Made by a program: the position numbers and the translations under genes. Source: Halobacillus naozhouensis (GTDB lineage Bacteria; Bacillota; Bacilli; Bacillales; Halobacillaceae). From it: a stretch of DNA of 64,000 bases. The stretch covers positions 2,232,001 through 2,296,000 of the forward strand of contig NZ_CP121671.1 in NCBI RefSeq assembly GCF_029714185.1, read 5' to 3'. Below the pieces are notes generated by a model that worked only from the letters and a program-made list of their open reading frames with translations, ran no database searches and was not told the origin of the DNA. Positions 34,877 to 44,688 of this stretch are shown here, piece after piece; position 1 is the stretch's first letter; every line of letters starts with the position of its first letter.

Positions 34877-35917
34877 TTAGTTATTCATTTGATCATCTAA
34901 AATATTCGTTAAGTCCTCCATTTCACGGCGGCGGATTCGTGTCATGAGCTGAGTCACGACATCTTTCGGATCCGCTTCTTCAAATAAGACACGGTAAATT
35001 CCAGCCGTTATCGGCATATCTACATTCTGTGTCTTAGAAAGCTGGTAAGCAGCTTTCGTTGTGCGTACGCCTTCTACAACCATGCCCATATCCTCAAGCA
35101 CTTGATCCAGATCGGCTCCCTGACCCAATTTATAACCAGCTCGCCAATTTCGGCTGTGCGAACTTGTACAAGTTACGATCAAGTCCCCAATTCCTGTCAA
35201 ACCTGAGAAAGTTAGAGGATTTGCCCCCATAGATGTTCCCAGTCTTGCAATTTCAGCCAGACCTCTCGTAATTAATGCTGCCTTAGCATTGTCGCCAAAG
35301 CCCAAACCATCAGAAATACCAGCACCAAGCGCAATGATATTCTTTAACGCTCCCCCTAGCTCTACGCCCACCAAATCCGGTGACGTGTAAACTCTGAACT
35401 GTTCATTAATAAATAAATCCTGAACAGTGGAGGCAACATTTAAATCCTTAGCCGATACCGTTACAGTGGTCGGATGTTTCAGACTCACCTCTTCTGCATG
35501 ACTTGGACCGGAAAGGACGACTATATCACGATATAATTCGGCCGGAATTTCCTCTGAAATAACTTCCGACACTCGTTTATACGTCTCAGGCTCTATCCCT
35601 TTTGATGCGTGAGTGATCGTCACTTGTTGTGATAAATGCGGAATAAGCTGTTGACATACCTCACGCATTGCTTTCGTTGGCACGACTAGAATAACGTGCT
35701 TCGTATCAGCCGTCACTGCAGCTAACTCCGAATCTGCTATAACATTGTCTGGAATTGGGATACCCTTTAAATATCTTTCATTTCTATGAGTTCTGTTAAT
35801 TTCTTCAGCATGGTCCTCACGGTGTGTCCAAAGATGGACCTTGTGACCATTATCTGCTAACACGATAGCAAGCGCCGTTCCCCAGCTTCCTGCGCCTAAT
35901 ACAGCAACCTTCTCCAT
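34877..35917 (-). CDS. gpsA: Glycerol-3-phosphate dehydrogenase [NAD(P)+]
   Basis: Reduces dihydroxyacetone phosphate to sn-glycerol-3-phosphate for phospholipid synthesis. 346 residues. GAGSWGTALA dinucleotide loop at 8–17, the KGIEPET and LSGPSHAEEV segments, the catalytic-lysine region ELGGALKNIIALGAG, and GLTGIGDL. ATG with GAGAGGAG upstream, 25 nt after der. Confidence 0.97.
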   Translation of the reverse strand: MEKVAVLGAGSWGTALAIVLADNGHKVHLWTHREDHAEEINRTHRNERYLKGIPIPDNVIADSELAAVTADTKHVILVVPTKAMREVCQQLIPHLSQQVTITHASKGIEPETYKRVSEVISEEIPAELYRDIVVLSGPSHAEEVSLKHPTTVTVSAKDLNVASTVQDLFINEQFRVYTSPDLVGVELGGALKNIIALGAGISDGLGFGDNAKAALITRGLAEIARLGTSMGANPLTFSGLTGIGDLIVTCTSSHSRNWRAGYKLGQGADLDQVLEDMGMVVEGVRTTKAAYQLSKTQNVDMPITAGIYRVLFEEADPKDVVTQLMTRIRRREMEDLTNILDDQMNN

Positions 35918-35942
35918 GATTACACGCTCCTCTCTAGCTTAA

Positions 35943-37253
35943 CTAACTCCTTCTTCTAGCAAAAATCTTAATAGGTGTTCCCTCAAATCCAAATGCCTCA
36001 CGAATTCGATTTTCTAAAAACCGTTCATAGGTGAAGTGCATCAATTCCGGGTCATTCACAAATACAACAAAACTCGGTGGCTTTACGGCTACCTGTGTAG
36101 CATAGAAAATCTTAAGCTTTTGACCTTTAATCGATGGGGTCGGATTCATGGCTAGTGCATCCATGATGACTTCATTTAAAATACTGGATTGCACCCGTTT
36201 AGCATGATTTTCACTCGCCTCAAGTACTTTAGGTAATAAAGTATGTGTCCGTTTTTTGGTTTTAGCAGATAAAAATACAATTTGAGCATAATCCAGAAAC
36301 CTGAAGTTGGAACGAATATCATCTTCAAATTCTTTCATCGTTTTTTCGTCTGTTTCAACAGTATCCCATTTGTTTACAACAATCACCACTGCTTTACCAG
36401 CTTCATGAGCATATCCGGCAATTTTTTTATCTTGCTCTTGAATTCCTGTTTCTGCATCAATTAAAGATAAAACTACATCTGATCGTTCAATTGCTTTTAA
36501 CGCTCGGATTATACTATATTTTTCAGTGGCCTCATAAATTTTACCCCGTTTGCGCATACCTGCTGTATCAATGATGACAAATTCTTTTCCATCTTTAGTA
36601 AATGGGCTGTCAATCGCATCCCGAGTCGTTCCGGCTATTTTACTTACGATAACACGATCTTGTCCTAGTAAAGCGTTTACCAAGGAGGATTTACCTACAT
36701 TTGGCCTGCCGATCAAACTGAATCGAATAATATCCTCGTCTTCCTCCCCTTGAGAAAGCTCAGGAAAATGTTTAACTGCCTCATCCAGTAAATCGCCTAA
36801 TCCAAGACCATGTGTTCCCGAAATCGGAAATGGTTCACCAAATCCTAAAGAATAGAACTCATAAATATTTTCCCGCATTTCAGGGTTATCAACCTTATTT
36901 ACAGCCAGTACAACTGGTTTATTGGACTTAAACAAAAGTTTAGCTACTTCTTCATCCGCTCCCGTTATGCCATCTCTGCCATTCACCATGAAAATAATAA
37001 CGTCTGCCTCATCAATAGCAACTTGAGCCTGTGCTCTCATTTGAACAAGCAGCGGCTCATCTCCTAGTTCAATACCTCCTGTATCAATGAGATTAAAGCT
37101 TGTCGTTAACCATTCAGCCTCTGCATAAATCCGGTCGCGGGTAACACCCGGTGTATCTTCTACAATTGAAATTCGGTCTCCCACCAGTCGATTAAAAATA
37201 GTCGATTTCCCGACATTTGGTCGCCCGACAATTGCGATGACTGATTTTCTCAT
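35943..37253 (-). CDS. der: Ribosome-assembly GTPase Der (EngA)
   Basis: Tandem-GTPase needed for 50S subunit maturation. 436 residues: first G domain with GRPNVGKST at ~9–17 and DTPGVTRD, second with GRPNVGKSS near 183 and DTAGMRKRG, then a KH-like C-terminal domain (KIFYATQVAVKPPSFVVFVN). The ATG at 37253 follows AAAGGATGA; the frame to 37277 is not used. Precedes gpsA, as in B. subtilis. Confidence 0.97.
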   Translation of the reverse strand: MRKSVIAIVGRPNVGKSTIFNRLVGDRISIVEDTPGVTRDRIYAEAEWLTTSFNLIDTGGIELGDEPLLVQMRAQAQVAIDEADVIIFMVNGRDGITGADEEVAKLLFKSNKPVVLAVNKVDNPEMRENIYEFYSLGFGEPFPISGTHGLGLGDLLDEAVKHFPELSQGEEDEDIIRFSLIGRPNVGKSSLVNALLGQDRVIVSKIAGTTRDAIDSPFTKDGKEFVIIDTAGMRKRGKIYEATEKYSIIRALKAIERSDVVLSLIDAETGIQEQDKKIAGYAHEAGKAVVIVVNKWDTVETDEKTMKEFEDDIRSNFRFLDYAQIVFLSAKTKKRTHTLLPKVLEASENHAKRVQSSILNEVIMDALAMNPTPSIKGQKLKIFYATQVAVKPPSFVVFVNDPELMHFTYERFLENRIREAFGFEGTPIKIFARRRS

Positions 37254-37310
37254 GAAAGGATCATCCTTTCTTTCCATCTAAGTTAATTTTAATATGATGT
37301 ATTCTTTACA

Positions 37311-37367
37311 AAAAAATACTGCTCTTTAATGGAGAAGCCCTTTAGCTTCCAGCCATAAGAACAGCAG
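37311..37367 (-). terminator. Terminator of yphA
   Basis: A compound stem on the minus strand: outer CTGCT/AGCAG, inner TGGAAGC/GCTTCTCCA, followed by TATTTTTTTG. It separates yphA from der. Confidence 0.65.
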
Positions 37368-37454
37368 ACATCATCTAACTTTATTATAGTAGCAAATTCT
37401 TAATAAATATACAATCGCTTTCCTATCATTCAGCACAAGAGATGAGATGTTTGT

Positions 37455-38051
37455 TTAAGCATATAGTCTGCGTTTATTACGCTGCTGACGTTTCAGTTTA
37501 ACTAGCGACCGTTTGATTTGATAGATCCCCTGAAAGAGAAAGAGCAATATAATACCTTTCCCTATTAATAGATTCATTTCAACTAAATTCATATAATCAG
37601 CAGTCTGGTAATAAGTTAAAACCACAGTTGACCATATGGTCCCTAGGGTATTTACTAATATCCACAATCCGATTTGGCTATAGAAAGGAAAACCCATCTT
37701 ATGAACAATATAAATAACCCCAATGAGAAGCCACTCGATAGCCGGGAATAGTGACCATACAGGATTTACTAAGAAAAACAGCTGAACTACAGCACATAAG
37801 AGACTATATGAAAAAGGTAAAGCATGATACCAAAATTGTTTTTGATCGATCCAGAATATAAGTCCAAACAGGGAAAGAACCCCAAGCAGCGTATATGTAT
37901 TCACATCGTGGTTATTACTCAGATGAGAAAAGCTGATCATTAGAAAAGAAGTAAACACAATAAGTACATCTCGCTTTATGGAGTTTCGATTGAGAAAAAA
38001 ACATACAAGTATCATCAAAACCCAGGCATACCAATAGTAAGCAACCGCCAT
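37455..38051 (-). CDS. yphA: YphA-type membrane protein
   Basis: 198-residue protein with about six transmembrane helices and a strongly basic C-terminus (KRSLVKLKRQQRNKRR). It occupies the yphA place between fni and der. No functional motif is visible. In B. subtilis a further small gene, seaA, stands between yphA and der; here that interval (37254–37454) holds only the terminator. Confidence 0.72.
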   Translation of the reverse strand: MAVAYYWYAWVLMILVCFFLNRNSIKRDVLIVFTSFLMISFSHLSNNHDVNTYTLLGVLSLFGLIFWIDQKQFWYHALPFSYSLLCAVVQLFFLVNPVWSLFPAIEWLLIGVIYIVHKMGFPFYSQIGLWILVNTLGTIWSTVVLTYYQTADYMNLVEMNLLIGKGIILLFLFQGIYQIKRSLVKLKRQQRNKRRLYA

Positions 38052-38107
38052 ATTCCTCTCCTCCTATATCTCTAGTATGGCGGCAAACATTACTCATTAA
38101 ACGTAAA

Positions 38108-39145
38108 TTAACACTTAGTTCTCAAGCTTCTCTGTTCAACCCAATCATTCGTTTTTCCTGTTGTGACGTAAGACTTTCCACGCAAATCGCTTAGTTTTGA
38201 AGTACCTAACAACATCATAGCCATTTTCAATTCTCTCGTTATAAAATGAATATTTGAAACGACCGCTTCCTCACCTTGTTCAACAAGAGTACGGAGCAAT
38301 GAACCCGCCATTCCAAATGCCTGCGCTCCAAGGACTAGGGCTTTAGCACCGTCCAATCCATTCCGAACTCCACCAGAAGCAATTACATGAAGCTCCTTAG
38401 AAGTATTCTCAGCTTCAATTAACGAAATCGGAGTGGGGATTCCCCAATTCTCGAACGCCGTCAAAGGTTTCTCACGACGAAGATTTTCAACACGGGAGAA
38501 GTTTGTACCCCCTCGCCCGCCAACATCTATATACGTAACACCCAAGGAGCTAAGGTGCTCAACTGTTTCCTTGCTCATTCCGTAGCCGACTTCTTTTATG
38601 ATTACAGGGATAGGGAGTGAACGGACAATATTTTCGATATTTTTGGAACGGCTAGTAAAATCGCGATCGCCCTCCGGCATAATTAATTCTTGTAATGTAT
38701 TTACGTGAATTTGTAATGCGTTGGCGCCAACCATATCAACTGCATCTAAAGCTTGCTCTACGGTCGACTCACTGCCCACATTTGCTAATATGACCCCGTG
38801 AGGATTTTCTTTACGTACGATTTCAAAACTTGGCCGTTCTATTTTATCTTTAATCGCAGCCATTTGAGAACCAACAGCCATGCTGATTCCTGTTTGAGCT
38901 GAAACCCGCGCCAGGCTTTGATTGATCTCTATCGTTTTCTTTCCGCCTCCACCCGTCATCGCGTTAATAAAAAGAGGGGAACTTAATTTAAGTTCCCCTA
39001 CTTTCGTACTTAAATCGAGATGCTCCCAATCCAAATCGGTCAGGCTTTGATGAATTAAATCGATGTCATCAAAATGATTATGTGCATCTCTTTTATGACT
39101 GAGTGCATGACGGATATGGTCAAGTTTTCTTTCTGATCTTGACAT
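38108..39145 (-). CDS. fni: Isopentenyl-diphosphate delta-isomerase, type 2
   Basis: FMN- and NADPH-dependent isomerisation of IPP to DMAPP. 345 residues: RKLDHI and HFDDIDLIHQ start, NAMTGGG (FMN), HVNTLQE, IIKEVGYGMS, VGGRGGTNFSRVE and ASGGVRNGLD. I use the ATG at 39145 with GGTGATC upstream; a second ATG at 39157 is possible. It lies 15 nt after rpsA. Supplies prenyl units for the menaquinone side chain built by HepS/HepT. Confidence 0.95.
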   Translation of the reverse strand: MSRSERKLDHIRHALSHKRDAHNHFDDIDLIHQSLTDLDWEHLDLSTKVGELKLSSPLFINAMTGGGGKKTIEINQSLARVSAQTGISMAVGSQMAAIKDKIERPSFEIVRKENPHGVILANVGSESTVEQALDAVDMVGANALQIHVNTLQELIMPEGDRDFTSRSKNIENIVRSLPIPVIIKEVGYGMSKETVEHLSSLGVTYIDVGGRGGTNFSRVENLRREKPLTAFENWGIPTPISLIEAENTSKELHVIASGGVRNGLDGAKALVLGAQAFGMAGSLLRTLVEQGEEAVVSNIHFITRELKMAMMLLGTSKLSDLRGKSYVTTGKTNDWVEQRSLRTKC

Positions 39146-39160
39146 ACCGATCACCATCCA

Positions 39161-40303
39161 CTACTTTTTATATTTGTCTAATTGATCCCCGATCATATCG
39201 CTGAGAGAAAAACCTGAGTTATCTTCTTCTTTTTGATATTGTTTAATCTCTTCACGACTTTGCTCTCGTTCTAGTTCTTTCATGCTTAAGGAAAGACGCT
39301 TAGCTCCTCCATCCACATCAAGTACTTTAACGTCTACAGTTTGACCCTCTTCAAGTACTTCCCCAGGTGTACCAATATGGCGGTTTGAAATTTGAGAAAT
39401 ATGAACTAACCCTTCTACCCCTGGGAGAACCTCAACAAATGCTCCGAAACTAACGAGTCTTCTTACAGTTCCTTCGAGCACTTCACCCTGATTGACACGT
39501 TCCTCAATATCGTGCCACGGACCAGGCTGCGTAGCTTTTAAAGAAAGTGAGATCCTTTCATTATCACGATCTACAGAGAGAACCTTCACATTTACTGTTT
39601 GACCCTCTTCTACAACATCTGAAGACTTCTCAACATGCTCATGAGAAAGTTGAGAGATATGCACAAGACCATCAATGCCCCCAAGGTTGACAAAGGCCCC
39701 AAAATCCGTCAATCTTTGAACGGTTCCTTCAATTACTTGTCCTTCTTCAAGGGACTGCAGAACTTCCTGTTTTCTGGAAGACTCTTCTGCCTCTACAACG
39801 GCACGGTGCGAAAGAATCACACGATTTTGTTCGCGGTCAAGTTCAACTACTTTCAAGCTAAGATTCTTCCCTTTGTAGTCTTCAAAATCTTCAACATAAT
39901 AGGTCTCTACTAAGGAAGCTGGGATGAATCCACGGAGACCAATATCCACGACTAGCCCACCTTTAACGACGTCTTTTACTTCTGCTTCGAAGATTTCTCC
40001 GCTTTCAAACTTAGCTTCAAGTTCCTGCCAAGCCTGATCTGCGTCTACTGCTCGTTTAGATAGAACGATTTCATCATCTTCTACTTTTTTAACCTGCAGA
40101 GTTAATTCGTCTCCTTCGTGTACTACGTCGGAAGCTTTTTCTACATGTAAGCTGGATAATTCACTGATCGGAACAATTCCTTCCACTTTATATCCAACAT
40201 CTACAAGGACTTGTTTTTCTTCAATCTTCACGACTTTACCAGTCACGATATCCCCTGCAGAAAATTCTTTCATTCCTGATACTTCATGGTTCATTTCATC
40301 CAT
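39161..40303 (-). CDS. rpsA: Ribosomal protein S1 homologue (four S1 domains)
   Basis: 380 residues with four consecutive S1 RNA-binding domains starting near 17, 105, 190 and 275; the last two are the most canonical (GTVQRLTDFGAFVNLGGIDGLVHISQ and GTVRRLVSFGAFVEVLPG...). This is the YpfD-type protein of Bacillaceae, shorter than the six-domain E. coli S1 and dispensable in B. subtilis. GGAGG 9 nt before the ATG. An acidic, helical C-terminus follows the last domain. Confidence 0.93.
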   Translation of the reverse strand: MDEMNHEVSGMKEFSAGDIVTGKVVKIEEKQVLVDVGYKVEGIVPISELSSLHVEKASDVVHEGDELTLQVKKVEDDEIVLSKRAVDADQAWQELEAKFESGEIFEAEVKDVVKGGLVVDIGLRGFIPASLVETYYVEDFEDYKGKNLSLKVVELDREQNRVILSHRAVVEAEESSRKQEVLQSLEEGQVIEGTVQRLTDFGAFVNLGGIDGLVHISQLSHEHVEKSSDVVEEGQTVNVKVLSVDRDNERISLSLKATQPGPWHDIEERVNQGEVLEGTVRRLVSFGAFVEVLPGVEGLVHISQISNRHIGTPGEVLEEGQTVDVKVLDVDGGAKRLSLSMKELEREQSREEIKQYQKEEDNSGFSLSDMIGDQLDKYKK

Positions 40304-40394
40304 ACCAAGCTACCTCCTTCAATTTCCGACACAACCAAAATACAGAAATGCCCTTTTGTCTAACTTCTAATATTTGGAGCAGTTTGTCAAGTGA

Positions 40395-40985
40395 TTATGC
40401 TTTTTTGCAGTGAAATTCATGCAATTGTCTGATTTCTTCCATTATTCGATCTGTCACGACTTGGGCAGATGCCTTCTGCTCACGATATGCACTCATATCA
40501 ATCGGTTTCCCATACGCGACCTTAAGCGGTTTGAATTTTTGATAAGGCCCAATGATGGCACACGGGACAATTTCAGCGTTAGACCTGAGAGCAAAGAAGC
40601 CTGCTCCTGCAAGCCCTTTACCTACTTCACCGTTTTTTTGTCTGGACCCTTCGGGAAACAGGCCGAGCGCATGGTTTTGTTTGAGAATCTCCAGGCCCTT
40701 CCTTAAAGCATTCCGATCACGCATACCTCGTTTGATTGGAAAAGCATGTACGCTTTTTAGCAGTTTTTCGAGAAAACGATTATTAAACAGTTCTTCCTTT
40801 GCTAAAAAATAAATATTGCGGCTGTTTGTAATCCCGACAACAGGAGGATCAAAATTTGAAATATGATTTGAACAGATGATTACTGGCCCGTCTTTAGGAA
40901 TGTTTTCTTTGCCGACCACCTTGATTCGATATAATGGAAAGAAAACGAGACTACAGACTAATTTCCCCAATTTGTATAAATTCAC
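40395..40985 (-). CDS. plsC: 1-acyl-sn-glycerol-3-phosphate acyltransferase
   Basis: Makes phosphatidic acid from lysophosphatidic acid at the membrane. 196 residues. The HX4D catalytic motif is H41–D46 (NHISNFD), followed by FPEGSRQ and the RGMRDRNALRKGLE block. One N-terminal hydrophobic segment. It lies 3 nt downstream of cmk, so the two are coupled. Confidence 0.93.
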   Translation of the reverse strand: MNLYKLGKLVCSLVFFPLYRIKVVGKENIPKDGPVIICSNHISNFDPPVVGITNSRNIYFLAKEELFNNRFLEKLLKSVHAFPIKRGMRDRNALRKGLEILKQNHALGLFPEGSRQKNGEVGKGLAGAGFFALRSNAEIVPCAIIGPYQKFKPLKVAYGKPIDMSAYREQKASAQVVTDRIMEEIRQLHEFHCKKA

Positions 40986-40988
40986 ACT

Positions 40989-41678
40989 TTATCCCTCCCT
41001 TATTTGCTTTTTCTTTACAATCGTGACAATTTGGCTCACAACTTCTTCGATCGTCAGCGAAGTCGTATCAACCTCAATAGCGTCCTCTGCTTTTACTAAT
41101 GGAGCTGTCTCTCGCTTTGAATCAAGCTCATCACGTTTCCTTATCTCCATCTTTAACTGCTCCAAATCCGAAGTAAAACCTTTCTCAAGGTTTTCTTTAT
41201 GACGGCGTTCAGCCCTCTCCTCTACAGAAGCAATCATGAATATCTTTACTTCTGCATCCGGGATTACATGTGTTCCAATATCGCGGCCGTCCATTACCAC
41301 TCCGCGCTCCTCTACCAGTTCCTGCTGTCTTCTTACCATTTCTTCACGTACCTCACGATGCTTAGCCACGATGGATACCTGACTTGTTACTTCATTTGTA
41401 CGAATATCGTGGGAAACATCCTCACCGTCCATCATCACATGTTGACCGTCGCGTTTCTGGATGAGCTCTATATCTGTTGCTTTTAATAAAACAGCTAACT
41501 CACTTTCCTTTTCAAGATCGGCTCCTGATTGTATCGCCTTTAGGGTTAATGAACGATACATCGCCCCTGTATCTATGTAAATGTACGATAATTGATGCGC
41601 CACTCGTTTAGCTACAGTACTTTTTCCAGCAGCTGCCGGCCCATCAATAGCTATTGCTAAGGGTATATTCGATTTCAT
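40989..41678 (-). CDS. cmk: Cytidylate kinase
   Basis: Phosphorylates CMP and dCMP. 229 residues. P-loop GPAAAGKST at 14–22, YIDTGAMYR, VVMDGRDIGTHV and RAERRHKE are all visible. First gene of cmk–plsC; the upstream interval is long because ypfA has decayed. Confidence 0.96.
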   Translation of the reverse strand: MKSNIPLAIAIDGPAAAGKSTVAKRVAHQLSYIYIDTGAMYRSLTLKAIQSGADLEKESELAVLLKATDIELIQKRDGQHVMMDGEDVSHDIRTNEVTSQVSIVAKHREVREEMVRRQQELVEERGVVMDGRDIGTHVIPDAEVKIFMIASVEERAERRHKENLEKGFTSDLEQLKMEIRKRDELDSKRETAPLVKAEDAIEVDTTSLTIEEVVSQIVTIVKKKQIREG

Positions 41679-41943
41679 AAAAATTTTCCTCCATCTTTTC
41701 AGTGCAACATACGAAAGCGCACTAATCCAGAAGAAAGCGCGCTTGTATCTTACGTATTATAAGTCTGCTATATACGTAAATCACTTTATTTATTCCTTTA
41801 AAGAATAACAAAAAAACTCACGGAATTCCATTATAATATGACTAAATTACAGTTTGCTTCTTTATATACATCTGCTGTTCATAACAATACTGTTTTTAGC
41901 TTGTCGACGTTTTTCAGAAATGTCAAATGTCCAGAATTCATGG

Positions 41944-42265
41944 CTAAGACCAAGGAAACGTTAAGGATCTCACAAGGTAAAATACTATGATATCTGGGGA
42001 TGTAAATACAAGTGCGGGTATGTTCATAACCTTTTTTGCCACTATCTCTGTTTCAAAACGGTAAACCGAACTGTCTTCCCCGACAAAACTAGCGTAAAAT
42101 TCAAGTCCCCTCAAAGAAAAATTCAGTTTTACCGGAAGCCATTTTTACAGGGTAATCAATATAAATATAATCTTTTTCTTCATCAACAAGTTTACACTTA
42201 TATGTTTCCGGTTCATTCTGACTTCGTTTATACAATTATAATGAGATGGGGGTTCCCACTTTCAT
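41944..42265 (-). pseudogene. ypfA: ypfA (PilZ-domain c-di-GMP receptor) remnant
   Basis: The minus strand from the ATG at 42265, with a GAGGGATGGGG ribosome-binding site, reads as the N-terminal YcgR/YpfA domain: TYKCKLVDEEKDYIYIDYPV, then ASGKTEFFFEGT. It is broken by an in-frame TAA at codon 10 (42236–42238). A single extra T then gives TGA at 42101–42103; in the next frame the homology goes on as FYASFVGEDSSVYRFETEIV and fades after ALVFTSPD. The PilZ domain itself is gone. Position between cmk and ypeB is exactly that of B. subtilis ypfA, the flagellar brake. The rest of the 41679–42480 interval shows no gene. Confidence 0.85.
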
Positions 42266-42418
42266 AAACCCCATCCCTCTCTTATGTATGACTTTAGCAT
42301 CATATATATTGTCGCAAAAACCTCTTTTAAAAGGAAGATAACAGCGATAAAAGTATTAGATTATGAATAATTAGCTTAAAATGTATTTGACATAAATAGA
42401 GAGTTGCTTTATGAAATG

Positions 42419-42453
42419 ATCCCAAATTTTCAACTCCGTCGAAAATTTGGGAT
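42419..42453 (-). repeat. Perfect 13-bp inverted repeat after ypeB
   Basis: ATCCCAAATTTTC and its complement with a 9-nt loop, 27 nt past the ypeB stop. It has no T-tract on either side, so it may be a weak terminator or an RNA 3'-end structure. Confidence 0.5.
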
Positions 42454-42480
42454 ACAATTCATTTGTATACAGCTTTCCTC

Positions 42481-43821
42481 TTAAAGAGAAGTTTTGAACT
42501 TAGGTTCTACGGAATGGAGAATTTCTACTTTTTCCTCACTTCCATCCCATGCATTAATAAAGATTCGATAGGTCTCATCATCCATCGTTGTTAAAAATTC
42601 ATAACAGAGAACTTGTTCTTCAGCCTCATTTTCGATTACAGATAAGTGTTGTTCGCGAATTTCCAGACTCGGATTTACTTTTTCGCGCGCTTCCTCTTCA
42701 GAAATCGCTGGTTCTTTCAACGCCTCGTTATCGTGGTGGCTGTAATAATCGATTGCAGTAAGGCCAAGCAGATCTCCATTATCGAGTGCCACTTTTACTC
42801 GAACAGAGTCAGGATAATGGCGAATACCATCCTTACTGTAGACAAATCGATAGACCCCCACATGCTCATACTGATTGCTTTCAACTAGTTCTACATCTGT
42901 TAAGTCAATCCGTTCTAGATACGACTTGGCTTTCTCGGATCCCTTATACAAGCTGATCTTAGGTTCTTTAACCGTTCGACTGATCATAACTGTTAAAGGA
43001 TGGCCGCCTTTTTTCGTTAAGTCAATATAGCCGTTGGTATCTCCCTTTTGATAAGAGGCTGTAAACGTATCAACTTTTGCGCCTTTTCCGCTAGAAGTAA
43101 GCGTTAAGCCTGACTTGTCTACACCTTTTAACCATTTGGTTGCTATCTCTTTTGCTTGTTCCTTGGTAATCTTTTCACCTTTAATTTTATTCAATTCTTC
43201 TTTTGAACCAGTTGAAGCTATTCCCGTTTGCATATTTGTTTCATGATATCCTTCCATAGACTTCTCTACGGTTTTAAACCCATTGATGATCGTATTATCA
43301 CCATTTTCATCACTCGTTGCTAAAGCTAGCTGTACATCCATCCAACGTAGATTCTCACTTAATACCATGCTTTGAACCTGTCGTAGTTCGTCTTTTATTT
43401 TACCTGATTGCTTATAAAGAGCTTCAAGACCTTTAATTTCTTCTTCTGTAAGTGGTTTTTTTTCTAAGTCTCTTACAGAAGTATTGTAAGAAAACTCCCC
43501 TATATTAGATAAGAACTCTTCCGTTTTATTAAATGGGAGCAGTGTTAAAGGGAGCTGACCTACATTTGATTTAGCTTCAGAAGTAAGTCTCCAAATTTCA
43601 GCCAATTGTGGAGAGATTTGAGCTCTCGTATTCATGGCCAATGTTGCCCCAATTTTATCATGCAGCAAATCCATGTCATAGGTAAGCTCATGAAAGGCCC
43701 GTTGATAATTGTTCTCTGCTTGCAAAAGTATCGCATTTTTCTCTTGATGTTCTTTATACCCAAAAACGCCAAGTCCGATTATCGTAATTGCTAATACAGT
43801 AATTGTAATCCAGCGAAACAT
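42481..43821 (-). CDS. ypeB: Germination protein YpeB
   Basis: Partner and stabiliser of the cortex-lytic enzyme SleB in the spore. 446 residues: an uncleaved N-terminal membrane segment (4–22), a helical N-terminal domain, then PepSY-type repeats in the C-terminal half (KITKEQAKEIATKWL, AISEEEAREKVNPSL). It follows sleB by 15 nt; AGGAGGTGGG precedes the ATG. In B. subtilis the pair is transcribed by sigma-G. Confidence 0.94.
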   Translation of the reverse strand: MFRWITITVLAITIIGLGVFGYKEHQEKNAILLQAENNYQRAFHELTYDMDLLHDKIGATLAMNTRAQISPQLAEIWRLTSEAKSNVGQLPLTLLPFNKTEEFLSNIGEFSYNTSVRDLEKKPLTEEEIKGLEALYKQSGKIKDELRQVQSMVLSENLRWMDVQLALATSDENGDNTIINGFKTVEKSMEGYHETNMQTGIASTGSKEELNKIKGEKITKEQAKEIATKWLKGVDKSGLTLTSSGKGAKVDTFTASYQKGDTNGYIDLTKKGGHPLTVMISRTVKEPKISLYKGSEKAKSYLERIDLTDVELVESNQYEHVGVYRFVYSKDGIRHYPDSVRVKVALDNGDLLGLTAIDYYSHHDNEALKEPAISEEEAREKVNPSLEIREQHLSVIENEAEEQVLCYEFLTTMDDETYRIFINAWDGSEEKVEILHSVEPKFKTSL

Positions 43822-43836
43822 GTTCCCACCTCCTAT

Positions 43837-44688
43837 TTACATACAGAATATATGTTTTCCAATTCGCTTAATCTGCGGCCTTGACCATATCCAATCGGAT
43901 GTAGCTGTATTTGGATTGAAATAATACAAAGCCCCGCCCGATGGATCCCAGCCGTTAATAGCATCGATGACGGCGCGTTTGGCTGTTTCATCCGGAGTTA
44001 ACCAGATTTGACCGTCACTAACAGCTGTAAAAGCTCGCGGTTCAAAGATGACTCCTGAAATCGAGTCAGGAAATGATGCACTTTCAACCCGATTTAAGAT
44101 TACTGCTGCAACAGCTACCTGCCCAACATATGGCTCTCCTCGTCCTTCCCCGTGCACAGCATTAGCCATCAGCTGAATATCATTCTGTGAATAGCCACTC
44201 GGAACATTCACTGCGGTTGGTTCTTGTGGAGGAGAAGCTGTCTGCTTTTGCTGTTGTTGCTGTTGTTGTGATTGTTGTTCCTGCGAAGGCTGTTCTGTCT
44301 GTTGTTTATTAGGCATACCTCCGTAATGGGTAAAATCATTACCTTTACGAATTTGCTTTTTGACATATCCTTCATCGTACTTACTGGCTTCCACCAACTT
44401 CTGTTTGACCTTTGGTCCAGCCAGACCATCCACCTTCATTCCAAATTCATATTGAAAGTTTCGAAGAGCCCAGTATGTCCCCCAGCCGAACACTCCGTCG
44501 ATCTCTCCGTTATAATACCCTAGATATTGTAAACGGGACTGTAATTCAATCACATCGTCGCCAACAGCACCGTGTTGAATGACTTGATTTGAGAAGGCAT
44601 GAACCGGTTTAATATGATTCAACTCAGCAAAGGGTTGAATGAATAAAACTAACATTAAACAAAACATTACTGTTTTTTTCCAAATCAT
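43837..44688 (-). CDS. sleB: Spore cortex-lytic enzyme SleB
   Basis: Lytic transglycosylase that attacks muramic-lactam peptidoglycan at germination. 283 residues: signal peptide ending at VHA near residue 32, a PG_binding_1 domain (GAVGDDVIELQSRLQYLGYYNGEIDG), a glutamine-rich linker, and the hydrolase domain with the catalytic-Glu motif AVHGEGRGEPYVGQ. The C-terminal PQIKRIGKHIFC is typical. The ATG at 44688 has AGGGGTGG upstream; the frame to 44709 is not used. Confidence 0.95.
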   Translation of the reverse strand: MIWKKTVMFCLMLVLFIQPFAELNHIKPVHAFSNQVIQHGAVGDDVIELQSRLQYLGYYNGEIDGVFGWGTYWALRNFQYEFGMKVDGLAGPKVKQKLVEASKYDEGYVKKQIRKGNDFTHYGGMPNKQQTEQPSQEQQSQQQQQQQKQTASPPQEPTAVNVPSGYSQNDIQLMANAVHGEGRGEPYVGQVAVAAVILNRVESASFPDSISGVIFEPRAFTAVSDGQIWLTPDETAKRAVIDAINGWDPSGGALYYFNPNTATSDWIWSRPQIKRIGKHIFCM

